A stretch of 64,000 nucleotides of DNA. It comes from Fulvia fulva. Its lineage: Eukaryota; Ascomycota; Dothideomycetes; Mycosphaerellales; Mycosphaerellaceae. The stretch's first letter is position 1. Every line of letters begins with the position of its first letter. A program made the translations under genes and the position numbers. The notes below the pieces were generated by a model. That model was not told the DNA's origin. It saw only the letters and a program-made list of their open reading frames with translations, and did no database searches. The stretch lies in the NCBI RefSeq assembly GCF_020509005.1, contig NC_063020.1:2790001-2854000 (forward strand), written 5' to 3'. Positions 53,669-63,124 of this stretch are shown in pieces.

Positions 53669-54111
53669 TGTCATGGTCTCCCCACAGAGTGTACAGAAGG
53701 TGGGGACAGAAGAGCCTCAGAGCGCTCAGAAGTCGTCAAGAAGTGACAGTCCAGCTTGGTGTGTGAGCGCCAAGAATCACATGCCCCGCAACATTCACTA
53801 CGGGACCCAGCCCTCCAAATTCACCCCTCTACCAAACCTTGAAGCACGTGGAAGACTCGGAACGTAGGGCAGGTTGGAATAAGGTTTTGAGCAAAGCTGC
53901 TGAGCGCGGCTTCGCACGGGTTAGCCCTGTTGATGCGGGGACACGCACTCGCGAGGGTCGCGTATAAATATCTGGCCTTCCCCAGGCCTCTCTTGCTTTC
54001 TTCGTCTTTTGTTTTGTGTAGCAATCATACCATACCCTTTTGCATCTGCACTTCGCACCTGCATTCTCGCTTTCACCCTTGCATCTCACAGGCCAGGCTC
54101 TCGCCCTGACA
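53669..54111 (+). repeat. 5' LTR of Gypsy E
   Basis: 443 bp. An open frame from 53673 is simply the LTR copy of the pol C terminus. Confidence 0.96.
53963..54012 (+). promoter_or_regulatory. TATA box and predicted transcript start of Gypsy E
   Basis: tataaata at 53963-53970. Thirty-four bases on, at 54004-54012, lies gtcttttgt, which would be at or close to the RNA 5' end and is complementary to the primer site. The same arrangement in the 3' LTR has its TATA at 59657-59664. Confidence 0.65.
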
Positions 54112-54113
54112 TC

Positions 54114-54122
54114 ACAAAAGAC
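54114..54122 (+). promoter_or_regulatory. Self-complementary primer site of Gypsy E
   Basis: acaaaagac, two bases past the LTR, is the exact complement of 54004-54012. The flanking tt/aa can extend the pairing after one mismatch. Confidence 0.6.
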
Positions 54123-54153
54123 CAACAAACCGTCAACCACTCGAGTCATCCTC

Positions 54154-55314
54154 ATGGGTGACCACGCCACCGATAGAGGTGTCAACCTCGACAACCAAGA
54201 CACTCCATTCCACTTCAGTGAGTGGACTGACATCCCCTTCTCGAACGCCGCTGCCTTCGGTGCCTGGGCAAACGCCAACCCCGACACCGCCTACGCTCTC
54301 ATCAACCGCACCGTCTCCTCTTTCCGCGAGACCGCCCAGCAGGTCGAGCAAGCAAACAACCAAGCAACATACCTTCAAGGTATTGTGAACACCTTCCAGA
54401 ACCTCGCCCCGCACGCCGACGACAACCGCCGCCAGCACTTCTCCAAGAAGGTCAACGACCCAGACGAGTTCGACGGCAACAAGAGCAAGTTTGAGGCATT
54501 TGAGACACAGCTCACCATCAAGCTGTTGGCTAATGCCGACCACTTTCCGCAAGAGAAGGACAAAGTCACGTACGTCTTCTCCCTCCTTCGGGGAGACGCC
54601 GCGGCTCAGGTACAACACTACATCGACAACGCCACGCAGACTATCGGCTGCCCGGACGTCCTCACCTTGATGCAGGACCTCCGTGCTGCCTTTGGTGATC
54701 CAGACCGTAGAGCCACCGCCCAGAACGCCATCCACAACCTCCTCCAGAAGAACAAGAGCTTCGCCGAGTACCTCGCGGCCTTCAACCGCGACATCGGGTT
54801 CACCGGCTACAACGAAGAGACCAAGAAGAGCACTCTCCGCCGTGGTTTGTCAGCAGAGCTTCTTCGAGCCCTCGAGGACAAGGACGTCGGTGCTATGAGC
54901 TTCCGTGAGCTCGTCGAGACCTGCCAGCGCCTCGACTCCAACATGAAACACACCGCCTCTCTCCTCGCTTCCCGTTCTCAAGGTCGTCAGCCTCGTGGTC
55001 CCGGAAGCCACTTCGCTGCTCCACTAGGCGCCGCCGCTCCTACGGCTCTCCCCCCCGTCTCTGTAGGTGACGCTATGGATCTCAGCGCTGGTGCCGCCGT
55101 CCCTCGAGTCCAGGGCCTCGTCAACGGTAAGCTCACTCCCGAAGAGAAGCTTCGCCGTCGCCAGGCCGGACTCTGCACCTACTGCGGCGGTCCAGGCCAC
55201 ATCGCAGCCAACTGTCCGCAGCTCGCTGCCCGTAACGCCCGCAACCCGGTTCGCGGCGCTGTCGGCGCTATCGAGCCTGCTCCTGCTGCTCCCGCTGAGC
55301 AGGAAAAAGCCTAG
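54154..55314 (+). CDS. Gypsy E Gag
   Basis: 386 residues, ATG 54154 to TAG 55312-55314. Same protein as the Gypsy C Gag, with a zinc knuckle at 341-354 (C341, C344, H349, C354). Upstream in-frame codons run back into the LTR to a TTG at 54040 but contain no ATG before 54154. The strongly C/G-ended codons contrast with the RIP-degraded LINE around it. Confidence 0.95.
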   Translation: MGDHATDRGVNLDNQDTPFHFSEWTDIPFSNAAAFGAWANANPDTAYALINRTVSSFRETAQQVEQANNQATYLQGIVNTFQNLAPHADDNRRQHFSKKVNDPDEFDGNKSKFEAFETQLTIKLLANADHFPQEKDKVTYVFSLLRGDAAAQVQHYIDNATQTIGCPDVLTLMQDLRAAFGDPDRRATAQNAIHNLLQKNKSFAEYLAAFNRDIGFTGYNEETKKSTLRRGLSAELLRALEDKDVGAMSFRELVETCQRLDSNMKHTASLLASRSQGRQPRGPGSHFAAPLGAAAPTALPPVSVGDAMDLSAGAAVPRVQGLVNGKLTPEEKLRRRQAGLCTYCGGPGHIAANCPQLAARNARNPVRGAVGAIEPAPAAPAEQEKA

Positions 55315-55341
55315 GTCTTCCTCATCGACGCGATGAAGACC
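55302..55341 (+). promoter_or_regulatory. Candidate -1 ribosomal frameshift signal of Gypsy E
   Basis: Gag codons GAA-AAA (55303-55308) sit in ggaaaaag. After a 5-nt spacer, a hairpin spans 55314-55341: outer stem ggtctt/aagacc, inner stem catcg/cgatg, loop acg. The gag stop lies at the hairpin foot. A -1 slip after 55308 enters the open pol frame. The slip site is not a perfect X-XXY-YYZ heptamer, so this stays a candidate. Confidence 0.6.
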
Positions 55342-58300
55342 AAGAACAACGTTTACCGAAAGTGAAGAGAGGAAAGAAGTTGAGGATCAATACAGCACAG
55401 CTAGACCTGTACGACGAGACGGGCAAGGACCACGCTTGCAAACCGTTCGTCACGAATGTAAATATCGGCTCAAAGAAACTCTCTTCTTCCAATCTCACTC
55501 TCATGGACACTGGCGCACTAGGCGAGTCTTTTATGGACTATAAACTCGCGACCTCTCTCAACCTCGAACCCCAGGAACTGAAGTACCCTCGCACCCTTGA
55601 ACTCTTTGACGGCACGGAGACTACCACTGGTAAGATTACTCATGTTGTACACACGTCAATCACCCTCGGAGGCAAGCGTATGTCGATCACTAGCTTCCTT
55701 ACGTCCCTACCGCATCAGAAGTTTATCCTCGGCCTCCCCTGGTTCAGACGACACCGACCTATCATCGACTGGACTTCCCTTACTGTCAGCTTCCCTCCAG
55801 AAGTTCCTCCGGCACCTCCGCCTTCTCCGCCGCCTCAGCGCGGTCCTGAGTATACCAAGATCTTCCAGGTAAACGCCGCTGCCTTCACCACTGCTGCTAA
55901 GCAGCCCAAAGCTCAAGTCTTCGCCGCCTCTCTCCGCGATATCGACATCGCCCTCGAGAAGCTCGACAAGAAGCGTACACCTACCGACCCTGCTACGAAG
56001 GTCCCTCCTTGGGCACACCACATCCTCTACGTATTCGATGCTAAAGCCGCAGACGAGCTGCCTCCTCATCGCCCTCACGACCACAAGATTGAGCTAGAAG
56101 AAGGTGCAGAGACACCGTTCGGACCGTTATATTCCATGTCCCGAGAAGAGCTTATCGTCCTCAAGAGATACCTCGAAGAGAACCTAAAGAAGGGGTTCAT
56201 TCGAGCGAGCCGTTCCAGCGCTGGCAGTCCCGTCATGTTCGTCAAGAAGCCCGGCGGTGGTCTACGCTTCTGCGTAGACTACCGAGGCTTGAACGCTGTT
56301 ACAAAGAAGAACCGCTACCCAATACCGTTGATTCAGGAGACGCTCGAGCGCCTCTCTAAGGCCAAGTACTTCACCAAGCTCGATGTCATCGCTACGTTCA
56401 ACAAGTTACGAATGGCAGAAGGACACGAGTATCTCACAGCCTTCCGTACTCGCTACGGGCTGTTCGAGTCGCTCGTTATGCCCTTCGGCGTTTGTAACGG
56501 GCCTAGTACCTTCCAGAACTTCATTAACGACATCCTTCAGGAGTTCCTCGATCAGTTCTGCACTGCCTACATCGACGACATCCTAGTCTATAGCGAGACC
56601 AAGGATGAGCACCGCGAGCACGTCTGTAAGGTCCTTCAGAAGCTCGCAGACGCCGGCTTGCAGCTCGACATCGACAAGTGCGAGTTTGAGAAGACCGAAG
56701 TCAAGTTCCTTGGTTTGATCATTACCGCAGACGGCATCAAGATGGACCAAGAGAAGATCGACGCTATCGTCGAATGGGATGCTCCTACGAACGTCAAAGA
56801 GGTCCAGGGTTTCCTAGGCTTTGCCAACTTCTACCGCCGCTTCATCCACGCATTTTCGGGCGTGGTACGCCCTTTGACGAAGCTCACGCGCAAGGGTGAG
56901 AAGTTCGCCTGGACCGACGAATGCCAGGAGGCTTTTGACTTGCTCAAAGCGAAGTTTGTTAAGAACCCGCTTCTACGGCACTTCGATTTCGAACTGGAGA
57001 CCCGTGTAGAGACCGACGCATCCGACGGCGTGGTGGGCGGTGTCCTGCTACAACGCCGCTCGCCTGAATCCCCCTGGTTACCTGTCGCCTTCCTCTCCAA
57101 GAAGATGACCGCTACGGAGTGTAACTACGAGATCTACGACAAGGAGCTTCTCGCCATCGTCAAAGCTTTCGAAGAGTGGCGCCCCGAGCTCGAAGGCTCT
57201 GCTATGCCCGTCCAAGTAAGCTCCGACCATAAGAACCTCGTCTACTTTATGAAGAGCAAGCTGCTCAATCGTCGCCAGGCCCGCTGGAGCGAGTTCCTCT
57301 CCCGGTTCAACTTCGTGATCTCGTACACGCCCGGCAAGGCCAACTCGATGGCCGACGCCCTTACCCGCCGCCCTGGTGACTCTCCAGTTGATCGAAGAGG
57401 GGGCCGGCAAATCGCAGGGCAACAAGTCATCAAAGAGCACAACCTCTCTTCCGAGCTTCGAGAGTACCTATCGAACGGCCAGCCTACGCTCGCCGCTTCC
57501 TTTGCTACTCTCGTGCTCGCTCCTGCCTACCTTGACGAGAGTGACGATGAATCCGAGCCTGAAGAATACGCCTCGGACGCTGAGGACTTGAACGACGATA
57601 AAGAGGGCTCAGTAACGACCGACGGCTCATCCGAATCAGACTTTGAGGGGTTTGATAATGAGGAGCAGCCCGAAGGCATTATGGCACGAGTACGAACAGC
57701 GTACGATGCCGACATAGACGCCCAAGAGTTAGTTCAGGCCCTTGGATCTGGCGCGAGGACATTCCCGGGCTTCTCGCTATCCGAGTGCGAGCTCCAGGAA
57801 GGTGTCGTCTACTTCCGTAAGAAGCTTTACGTACCGCAGCCCGAAGGCTCTAATATCCGAGCTGAGATTCTTCAAATCATCCACGACTCCGCCTCTGGGG
57901 GTCACCCAGGCGTAGCCAAGACCCACAAGCTCCTCGCTAGGTGTTACTGGTGGCCGCATTCCTGGAAGGACGTCCGCCGCTACGTGCTGAACTGCGCTAC
58001 TTGCCGAAGAGCCAAAGCTAACCGCCACCGTCCCCACGGTCTCTTGCACCCTCTCCCGGCTCCTGATCGTCCGTGGAAGCACATCACTATGGACTTTATC
58101 ACCGATCTTCCTCACGGCAAGACCTTTAGCGGCGTGAAAGCAAAGGCCCTTCTAGTGATCGTGGACCGTCACTCCAAGGACCGGTACATGATCCCGTGCT
58201 GGAGCATGACCGCAAAGGAGACTGCTCGCTTGTTCTACGAATTCGTCTGGCGCTTTCAAGGCCTCCCGGATAGCATCACCTCTGACAGAGGCACCCAGTT

Positions 58301-59561
58301 CATCTCGCACTTCTGGAAGCGTCTGTGTGCTATCCTGGGCATCAAGCATAACCTCTCGACCAGTTTTCAGCCACAGACCGACGGCCAGACCGAAATTACG
58401 AACGCTATCCTCGAGCAGGTCCTTCGTTGCTTCGTCGACTACCACCAGAAGGATTGGCCTCAGCATATCCCTGCGGTGGAGTTCGCTACTCGTAACTGGG
58501 ACTCGGAGACTACTGGCTACTCCCCCTTCTATACTACGAGAGGTTACCACCCTCGTACACGCATGGAACCAGAAGAACCTCTCCCGCCTACCGAAGACGC
58601 AAACGAGCAAGCAGCAGACGCGTTCGCTACTATGCTCTCACAGATCCATGAAGAAGTTCACGACGAGATGGTGTACGCACAAGCAATCTACGAGGATCAA
58701 GCCAATCGTCGTCGCCAGCCAGCTCCCGACTACCAAGTAGGCGATATGGTCTACCTCAACTCTAAGAACATCAAGACGGACCGCCCCTCCAAGAAGCTGA
58801 ACTGGAAGAACCTAGGTCCTTTTGAGATCACCGAGCGTATCAGTTCACACGCCTACCGTCTAGCTCTTCCTGCGAACATGAAGATCCACGACGTCTTCCA
58901 TCCCGTACGCCTTCGGCCGTCGGCTGAGGACCCATTCCCGAACCAAAACCAAGACATGCCAGGTCCTCCCGATGAAGTAGAAGTCGACGAGCCTATTAAC
59001 CTACCTTCTGACGACTATGCCGTCCGCAAGATCCGGGGAATCCGCGCAGAGCCTAACGACGTTGAAGGACTACCGCCGATCAAGTATGAAGTCGAATGGC
59101 AAGGTTGCCCTGAGTGGGATACCTCATGGGAACCTATCCAACATATCATCTTCAATCGTCAAGCAATCGAAGAATACCACGCCCGCGCAGACGGCCCAGA
59201 AGTCAACATCGGCAGGCTCTTCGAATCTGAGCTCTTCGACGGGGCTTACCAATGGTGTATCGACCATGACATCAGGCCTAGGCCTGGTACTGAAGCTGAA
59301 CATCCTCGATATGTGGAACTACTACGGCTTCGTAGGAACTCAGCTTTGTTCGGGGGGGCTACTGTCATGGTCTCCCCACAGAGTGTACAGAAGGTGGGGA
59401 CAGAAGAGCCTCAGAGCGCTCAGAAGTCGTCAAGAAGTGACAGTCCAGCTTGGTGTGTGAGCGCCAAGAATCACATGCCCCGCAACATTCACTACGGGAC
59501 CCAGCCCTCCAAATTCACCCCTCTACCAAACTTTGAAGCACGTGGAAGACTCGGAACGTAG
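55308..59561 (+). CDS. Gypsy E Pol polyprotein
   Basis: About 1417 residues after the proposed shift; the part free of gag overlap begins with GTG at 55362. From 55362: protease DTG 49-51, RT YIDD 403-406, RNase H Asp552, zinc region from His841, integrase D911/D975/E1011, chromodomain about 1237-1285. Compared with Gypsy C it has A-to-T in the RT LDVIAAF motif, Y-to-C next to the zinc region (YYWWP to CYWWP), and a handful of others. The A-to-T is close to the RT active site and might weaken it. pol runs through the polypurine tract and ends 199 nt inside the 3' LTR. Confidence 0.95.
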   Translation, partial: SLGLPHRRDEDQEQRLPKVKRGKKLRINTAQLDLYDETGKDHACKPFVTNVNIGSKKLSSSNLTLMDTGALGESFMDYKLATSLNLEPQELKYPRTLELFDGTETTTGKITHVVHTSITLGGKRMSITSFLTSLPHQKFILGLPWFRRHRPIIDWTSLTVSFPPEVPPAPPPSPPPQRGPEYTKIFQVNAAAFTTAAKQPKAQVFAASLRDIDIALEKLDKKRTPTDPATKVPPWAHHILYVFDAKAADELPPHRPHDHKIELEEGAETPFGPLYSMSREELIVLKRYLEENLKKGFIRASRSSAGSPVMFVKKPGGGLRFCVDYRGLNAVTKKNRYPIPLIQETLERLSKAKYFTKLDVIATFNKLRMAEGHEYLTAFRTRYGLFESLVMPFGVCNGPSTFQNFINDILQEFLDQFCTAYIDDILVYSETKDEHREHVCKVLQKLADAGLQLDIDKCEFEKTEVKFLGLIITADGIKMDQEKIDAIVEWDAPTNVKEVQGFLGFANFYRRFIHAFSGVVRPLTKLTRKGEKFAWTDECQEAFDLLKAKFVKNPLLRHFDFELETRVETDASDGVVGGVLLQRRSPESPWLPVAFLSKKMTATECNYEIYDKELLAIVKAFEEWRPELEGSAMPVQVSSDHKNLVYFMKSKLLNRRQARWSEFLSRFNFVISYTPGKANSMADALTRRPGDSPVDRRGGRQIAGQQVIKEHNLSSELREYLSNGQPTLAASFATLVLAPAYLDESDDESEPEEYASDAEDLNDDKEGSVTTDGSSESDFEGFDNEEQPEGIMARVRTAYDADIDAQELVQALGSGARTFPGFSLSECELQEGVVYFRKKLYVPQPEGSNIRAEILQIIHDSASGGHPGVAKTHKLLARCYWWPHSWKDVRRYVLNCATCRRAKANRHRPHGLLHPLPAPDRPWKHITMDFITDLPHGKTFSGVKAKALLVIVDRHSKDRYMIPCWSMTAKETARLFYEFVWRFQGLPDSITSDRGTQFISHFWKRLCAILGIKHNLSTSFQPQTDGQTEITNAILEQVLRCFVDYHQKDWPQHIPAVEFATRNWDSETTGYSPFYTTRGYHPRTRMEPEEPLPPTEDANEQAADAFATMLSQIHEEVHDEMVYAQAIYEDQANRRRQPAPDYQVGDMVYLNSKNIKTDRPSKKLNWKNLGPFEITERISSHAYRLALPANMKIHDVFHPVRLRPSAEDPFPNQNQDMPGPPDEVEVDEPINLPSDDYAVRKIRGIRAEPNDVEGLPPIKYEVEWQGCPEWDTSWEPIQHIIFNRQAIEEYHARADGPEVNIGRLFESELFDGAYQWCIDHDIRPRPGTEAEHPRYVELLRLRRNSALFGGATVMVSPQSVQKVGTEEPQSAQKSSRSDSPAWCVSAKNHMPRNIHYGTQPSKFTPLPNFEARGRLGT
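59351..59362 (+). promoter_or_regulatory. Polypurine tract of Gypsy E
   Basis: cgggggggctac directly precedes the 3' LTR at 59363 and is at the same time translated as part of pol. Confidence 0.8.
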
Positions 59562-59805
59562 GGCAGGTTGGAATAAGGTTTTGAGCAAAGCTGCTGAGCG
59601 CGGCTTCGCACGGGTTAGCCCTGTTGATGCGGGGACACGCACTCGCGAGGGTCGCGTATAAATATCTGGCCTTCCCCAGGCCTCTCTTGCTTTCTTCGTC
59701 TTTTGTTTTGTGTAGCAATCATACCATACCCTTTTGCATCTGCACTTCGCACCTGCATTCTCGCTTTCACCCTTGCATCTCACAGGCCAGGCTCCCGCCC
59801 TGACA
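59363..59805 (+). repeat. 3' LTR of Gypsy E
   Basis: 443 bp. Two differences from the 5' LTR: T for C near 59532 (changing Leu to Phe in pol) and C for T near 59794. Confidence 0.96.
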
Positions 59806-59810
59806 TATGC

Positions 59811-62800
59811 CTACGAGGCGACGGCAGACCCCGTACGTACTTCTATATTAGTAAGGACATACTAGAATCCGACTAGGAGGTAGTGTACTACGTAGACGAA
59901 GAAGGCGGGGTCGATATTACCTCCCTCTACGTAGGTAGCACCTAGATACACAACCTATATATATAACCGCTAGCCTCGAGGTCTAGCCGCGACCTAGGGG
60001 TCTATAGACACCTAGACAGTGCGCTTAAGAGACAAGGGTGCCACATCGTAGTAGGAGACTTTAACATATACTACCCTTCCTAGGAAAGCCTTATATAGCC
60101 GCACCCTATAGCCGACGAAGTACTCGACTTGATAGCGAGGAACGTAATCGCCCTTAATACCCCGAAGGACCTAGGCACCTAGAAGAGAGGGGGACTCTAA
60201 GGTACGATCGACCTCTCCTAGATCTTAGATAGCTACTACTATACGGTAACCTACTATAGGATCGAACATAAACTCGAGGCGTCGTTAGACTATATACTAG
60301 TCAGGACCTCTATTACGACATAGATATAACGTATACTAGCGAGAACCCCTAAGCTAAACTAGGGAAAGGCCTACTAGGCCAACATCTAGGCGTACCTCGA
60401 TAACTCTAAGAGGCTAGTCCAGATCGCGTAGTAGCAATATAATAGTAAAGACGAGATAGACGAAGTAGTCTAGGGGTTGATAGACGAAATAAGAAAAGCG
60501 ACCTCACTTCACGTTCCGCTTGCCTAACTAACGACATAGTCTAAACTATACTAGACGCCGGAGTGTACTACGGTAGTAAGAGAAGTAAGGAGAGCCCGCC
60601 GGGTGTAGACGAGCAGCTATAGCGAGGAGGCCTAGAACGTATATAGGGAGGCATACTAATAGAAGAAAGCTATAATACGAAGGGAGAAAGTAGTCGGCTA
60701 GAGGGCTATAGTAGAAGAAATCGCCGGCAAGCTAGAGAGGATGTAGAAGCTAGCGAAATGGGCCCGACAGGACCCTATATAGGGCCCCTCCTTCTCTATC
60801 CTAGCGCTACAATCGCCTAGTAGCCCGGTTAGCGACCCCGAGGCCAAGGCGCGTCTACTAGCTAGCAAGTTCTTCCCGCCCCTAGTCGAGGCTAATCTAA
60901 GCGATATAAACAGCTCTACTCCCCTAGCCCCTAGTATCGCGGTCTAATAGGAGGTGTCCGAGGGAGAAGTTACCGCTATACTAAGGAAGTTACCGGCGAA
61001 GAAAGCCCCGGGGCCGGATAGGATCCTAAACGAGCTACTAAAGAAGTGTAGAGATCAACTAGCCCTAGTAGTTATAGCGATCTTTAACGCCTACCTATAG
61101 ACCGGACACTACCCGATAGCTTTTAAACAATCGACGACAGTGGTCCTACGTAAGCCGTAGAAGGAAGACTATACGTAGGTAAAGTCGTACCGCCTAAATA
61201 CGCTCCTTAACACTCTTAGGAAGGCGCTTAAGAAGCTAGTTATAACGAGACTCTCCGAGGCGGTAGAGGAACACTCCCTACTCCCGGACACTTAGATAGG
61301 TACGCGCCTATAGCGATCGACGCTATCCGCGATAGAACTTATCACCTCTTAGGTAAAGGCTATCTAGTATAAGAATAGGGACAAGGTAGTATCCTTACTT
61401 AGCCTAGACATATCGGGAGTCTTCGACTACGTATTATACCCGCGGCTACTCTATATCCTAAGGTCGAAAGGACTCCCTAAGTAGCTTATTACCTTCGTAC
61501 GGTCCTACCTCTAAAACCGTAGCACGTCGATCCTAGTCGGCTAGTATAGAAGCCTAGTTTAAGTAGTCTATACTAGAATCCCGTAAGGCTTAACGCTAGT
61601 ACCTATTCTGTTCCTCTTCTTTATAGCGACGCTACTCCTAGCCCTAGAATCCTAGAACACCGCTACGAGCGGCTTCGTAGACGACATAAACATCCTAGCG
61701 TAGTCTTCCTCGACTAAGGAGAACTATAGGCTACTAGAAGAGAAGTACAAGATCTACGAGGACTAGGCTAGGAGGTACGGGGCTCGGTTTGCCCTAGAAA
61801 AGTACAATCTAATACACTTTACGCGCCGGCCACGGTTCTATAATATATAAGCTTCTATCTAGATATAGGGGTATACGACTAACCCGGTAAATCAGCTTAG
61901 CATCCTCGGACTATAGGTAGACCCGGCGCTACGGTAGAGGAAGTACGTATAGGTAATATTACGGAAAGCTAAATAGAATATAGCATTATGCCAGAGGCTC
62001 ACTACGTCTATATAGGGGGCGGACTTCTAGTAGTCACGACTTCTATATACGGCTATTATACGGCCAGTCCTTACCTATAGTAGCTAAGTATAGTCCTTAG
62101 GCGAGAGGGCCTGCCTATCGAAGGGACTCGTCGCGCCGCTAGCGAAGATCTAAAACCAATGCCTAAGGAAGGTCACCGGGGCATATAAGTCGATACTAAC
62201 GAGGATACTTAAGTACGAGACCGCTATACCGCCGATCGACCTATACATCTAGGGACTACGGACCTCCTACTTAGGCAAGTCGGCACAGTACCTAGTATAG
62301 AAGGTCATCGCCAGTATAGTCGTAAGGGCCCGCGAATCAGTACTAGCGTATAGGGGCATTCGACCCGGAAACGAGCCGAACTACCGGGCAAGGGACGAAT
62401 AGCTAGCAATATAATAGGAAGGTAAGAAATCGTTTATAGAGCAACTATAGAAAGAGAGGTGGAACAACTAGGTTATAGGGTATAGTAGACGCCCTTAGCT
62501 AGCGGGACAACCTAAGGAATAGTTAGCTACAAAATCCGCGGTTAAGTACCCCCCGAAGCTTATCTACTACCGCCTTACGAGGGTATAGAGTAGTATAGTA
62601 ACCTAACTACGAAGCGAACATATCGGCCTCTAGGGGTACCTATTATAGAGGAAGGTTCTAGGATATACGAATACTAGCTACCCCTACGGCTATCGCTCCT
62701 AGAACGTACGGTACGTACTCCTCGTCTATCCGAGGTAGTCGCTAGGAAGGGGGGAGTAGATAGTAAAGGCGAGGAACCGGACGATTAGGGTACTTCTTAA

Positions 62801-63106
62801 TAACGCTAAGGACCTACGGCGTATTACGAACTAGATACTAGAGAAGGGCTAGCTAGAACAGTACCGCCTAGTAGGAGCAGTATAGGAAGAGAGGATACGA
62901 CGTAGCGCGACGAGACCGGCTAGGAGCGGGGGCTAACGGGGTAGTGACATAGACTACGTACGTTTAGAGGGAAAGCTAAACTAGATAAGGAGTAGTCGGG
63001 GGCGGGAAGGGTTTTCACCTATTCGGGTTTCCCTTTGTATATAACAATAGATATATACCTATATAGGCCGGATAGGGTCCTAGAACAGGGGAATGACAAA
63101 TCTATC
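59811..63106 (+). pseudogene. LINE ORF2 remnant: endonuclease, RT, C-terminal zinc-like region
   Basis: Reading through TAG: endonuclease motif HIVVGDFNIYYPSQ near 60043-60085 (GDFN.HHP in the family) and SLDYILV near 60287. RT begins near 60990 with KKAPGPDRILNELLKKC. LLSLDISGVFDYV is near 61400 and IPQGLTLVPILFLFF near 61580. The catalytic FVDD is at 61674-61685, intact, followed by INIL. Near 62660-62740, YPYGYRSQNVRYVLLVYP is the Tad-type C-terminal CCHC-like motif with Cys and His turned to Tyr. The 3' untranslated part is from about 63007. Clade assignment is from motif order, not from a tree. Confidence 0.85.
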
Positions 63107-63124
63107 TATCTATTAGACTATACG

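Larger units (their letters stand above)
53669..59805 (+). mobile_element. Intact chromodomain Ty3/Gypsy retrotransposon E
   Basis: 6137 bp in plus orientation with 443-bp LTRs and the duplication TATGC (53664-53668 and 59806-59810). It is the same family as Gypsy C in the opposite orientation, 8.2 kb away. The LTRs differ from each other at two positions, and both differ from Gypsy C by a one-base deletion (gcggggac against gcgggggac) and a C/T in ttgcatctgc. gag and pol are open. Confidence 0.97.
51988..63106 (+). mobile_element. RIP-degraded Tad1-like LINE, split by Gypsy E
   Basis: A non-LTR element with two coding regions (zinc-knuckle ORF1; endonuclease plus RT ORF2), no LTRs, and an 18-bp target duplication (51970-51987 and 63107-63124). 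The 3' end is aaatctatc, a possible short simple tail merging with the duplication. Without Gypsy E it is about 4.98 kb. It interrupts Gypsy F copy 2, which resumes at 63125. Confidence 0.88.

Noticed and set aside
53673..53867. 64-codon open frame in the Gypsy LTR
   Set aside because: It is the LTR copy of the Pol C terminus, not a separate gene.
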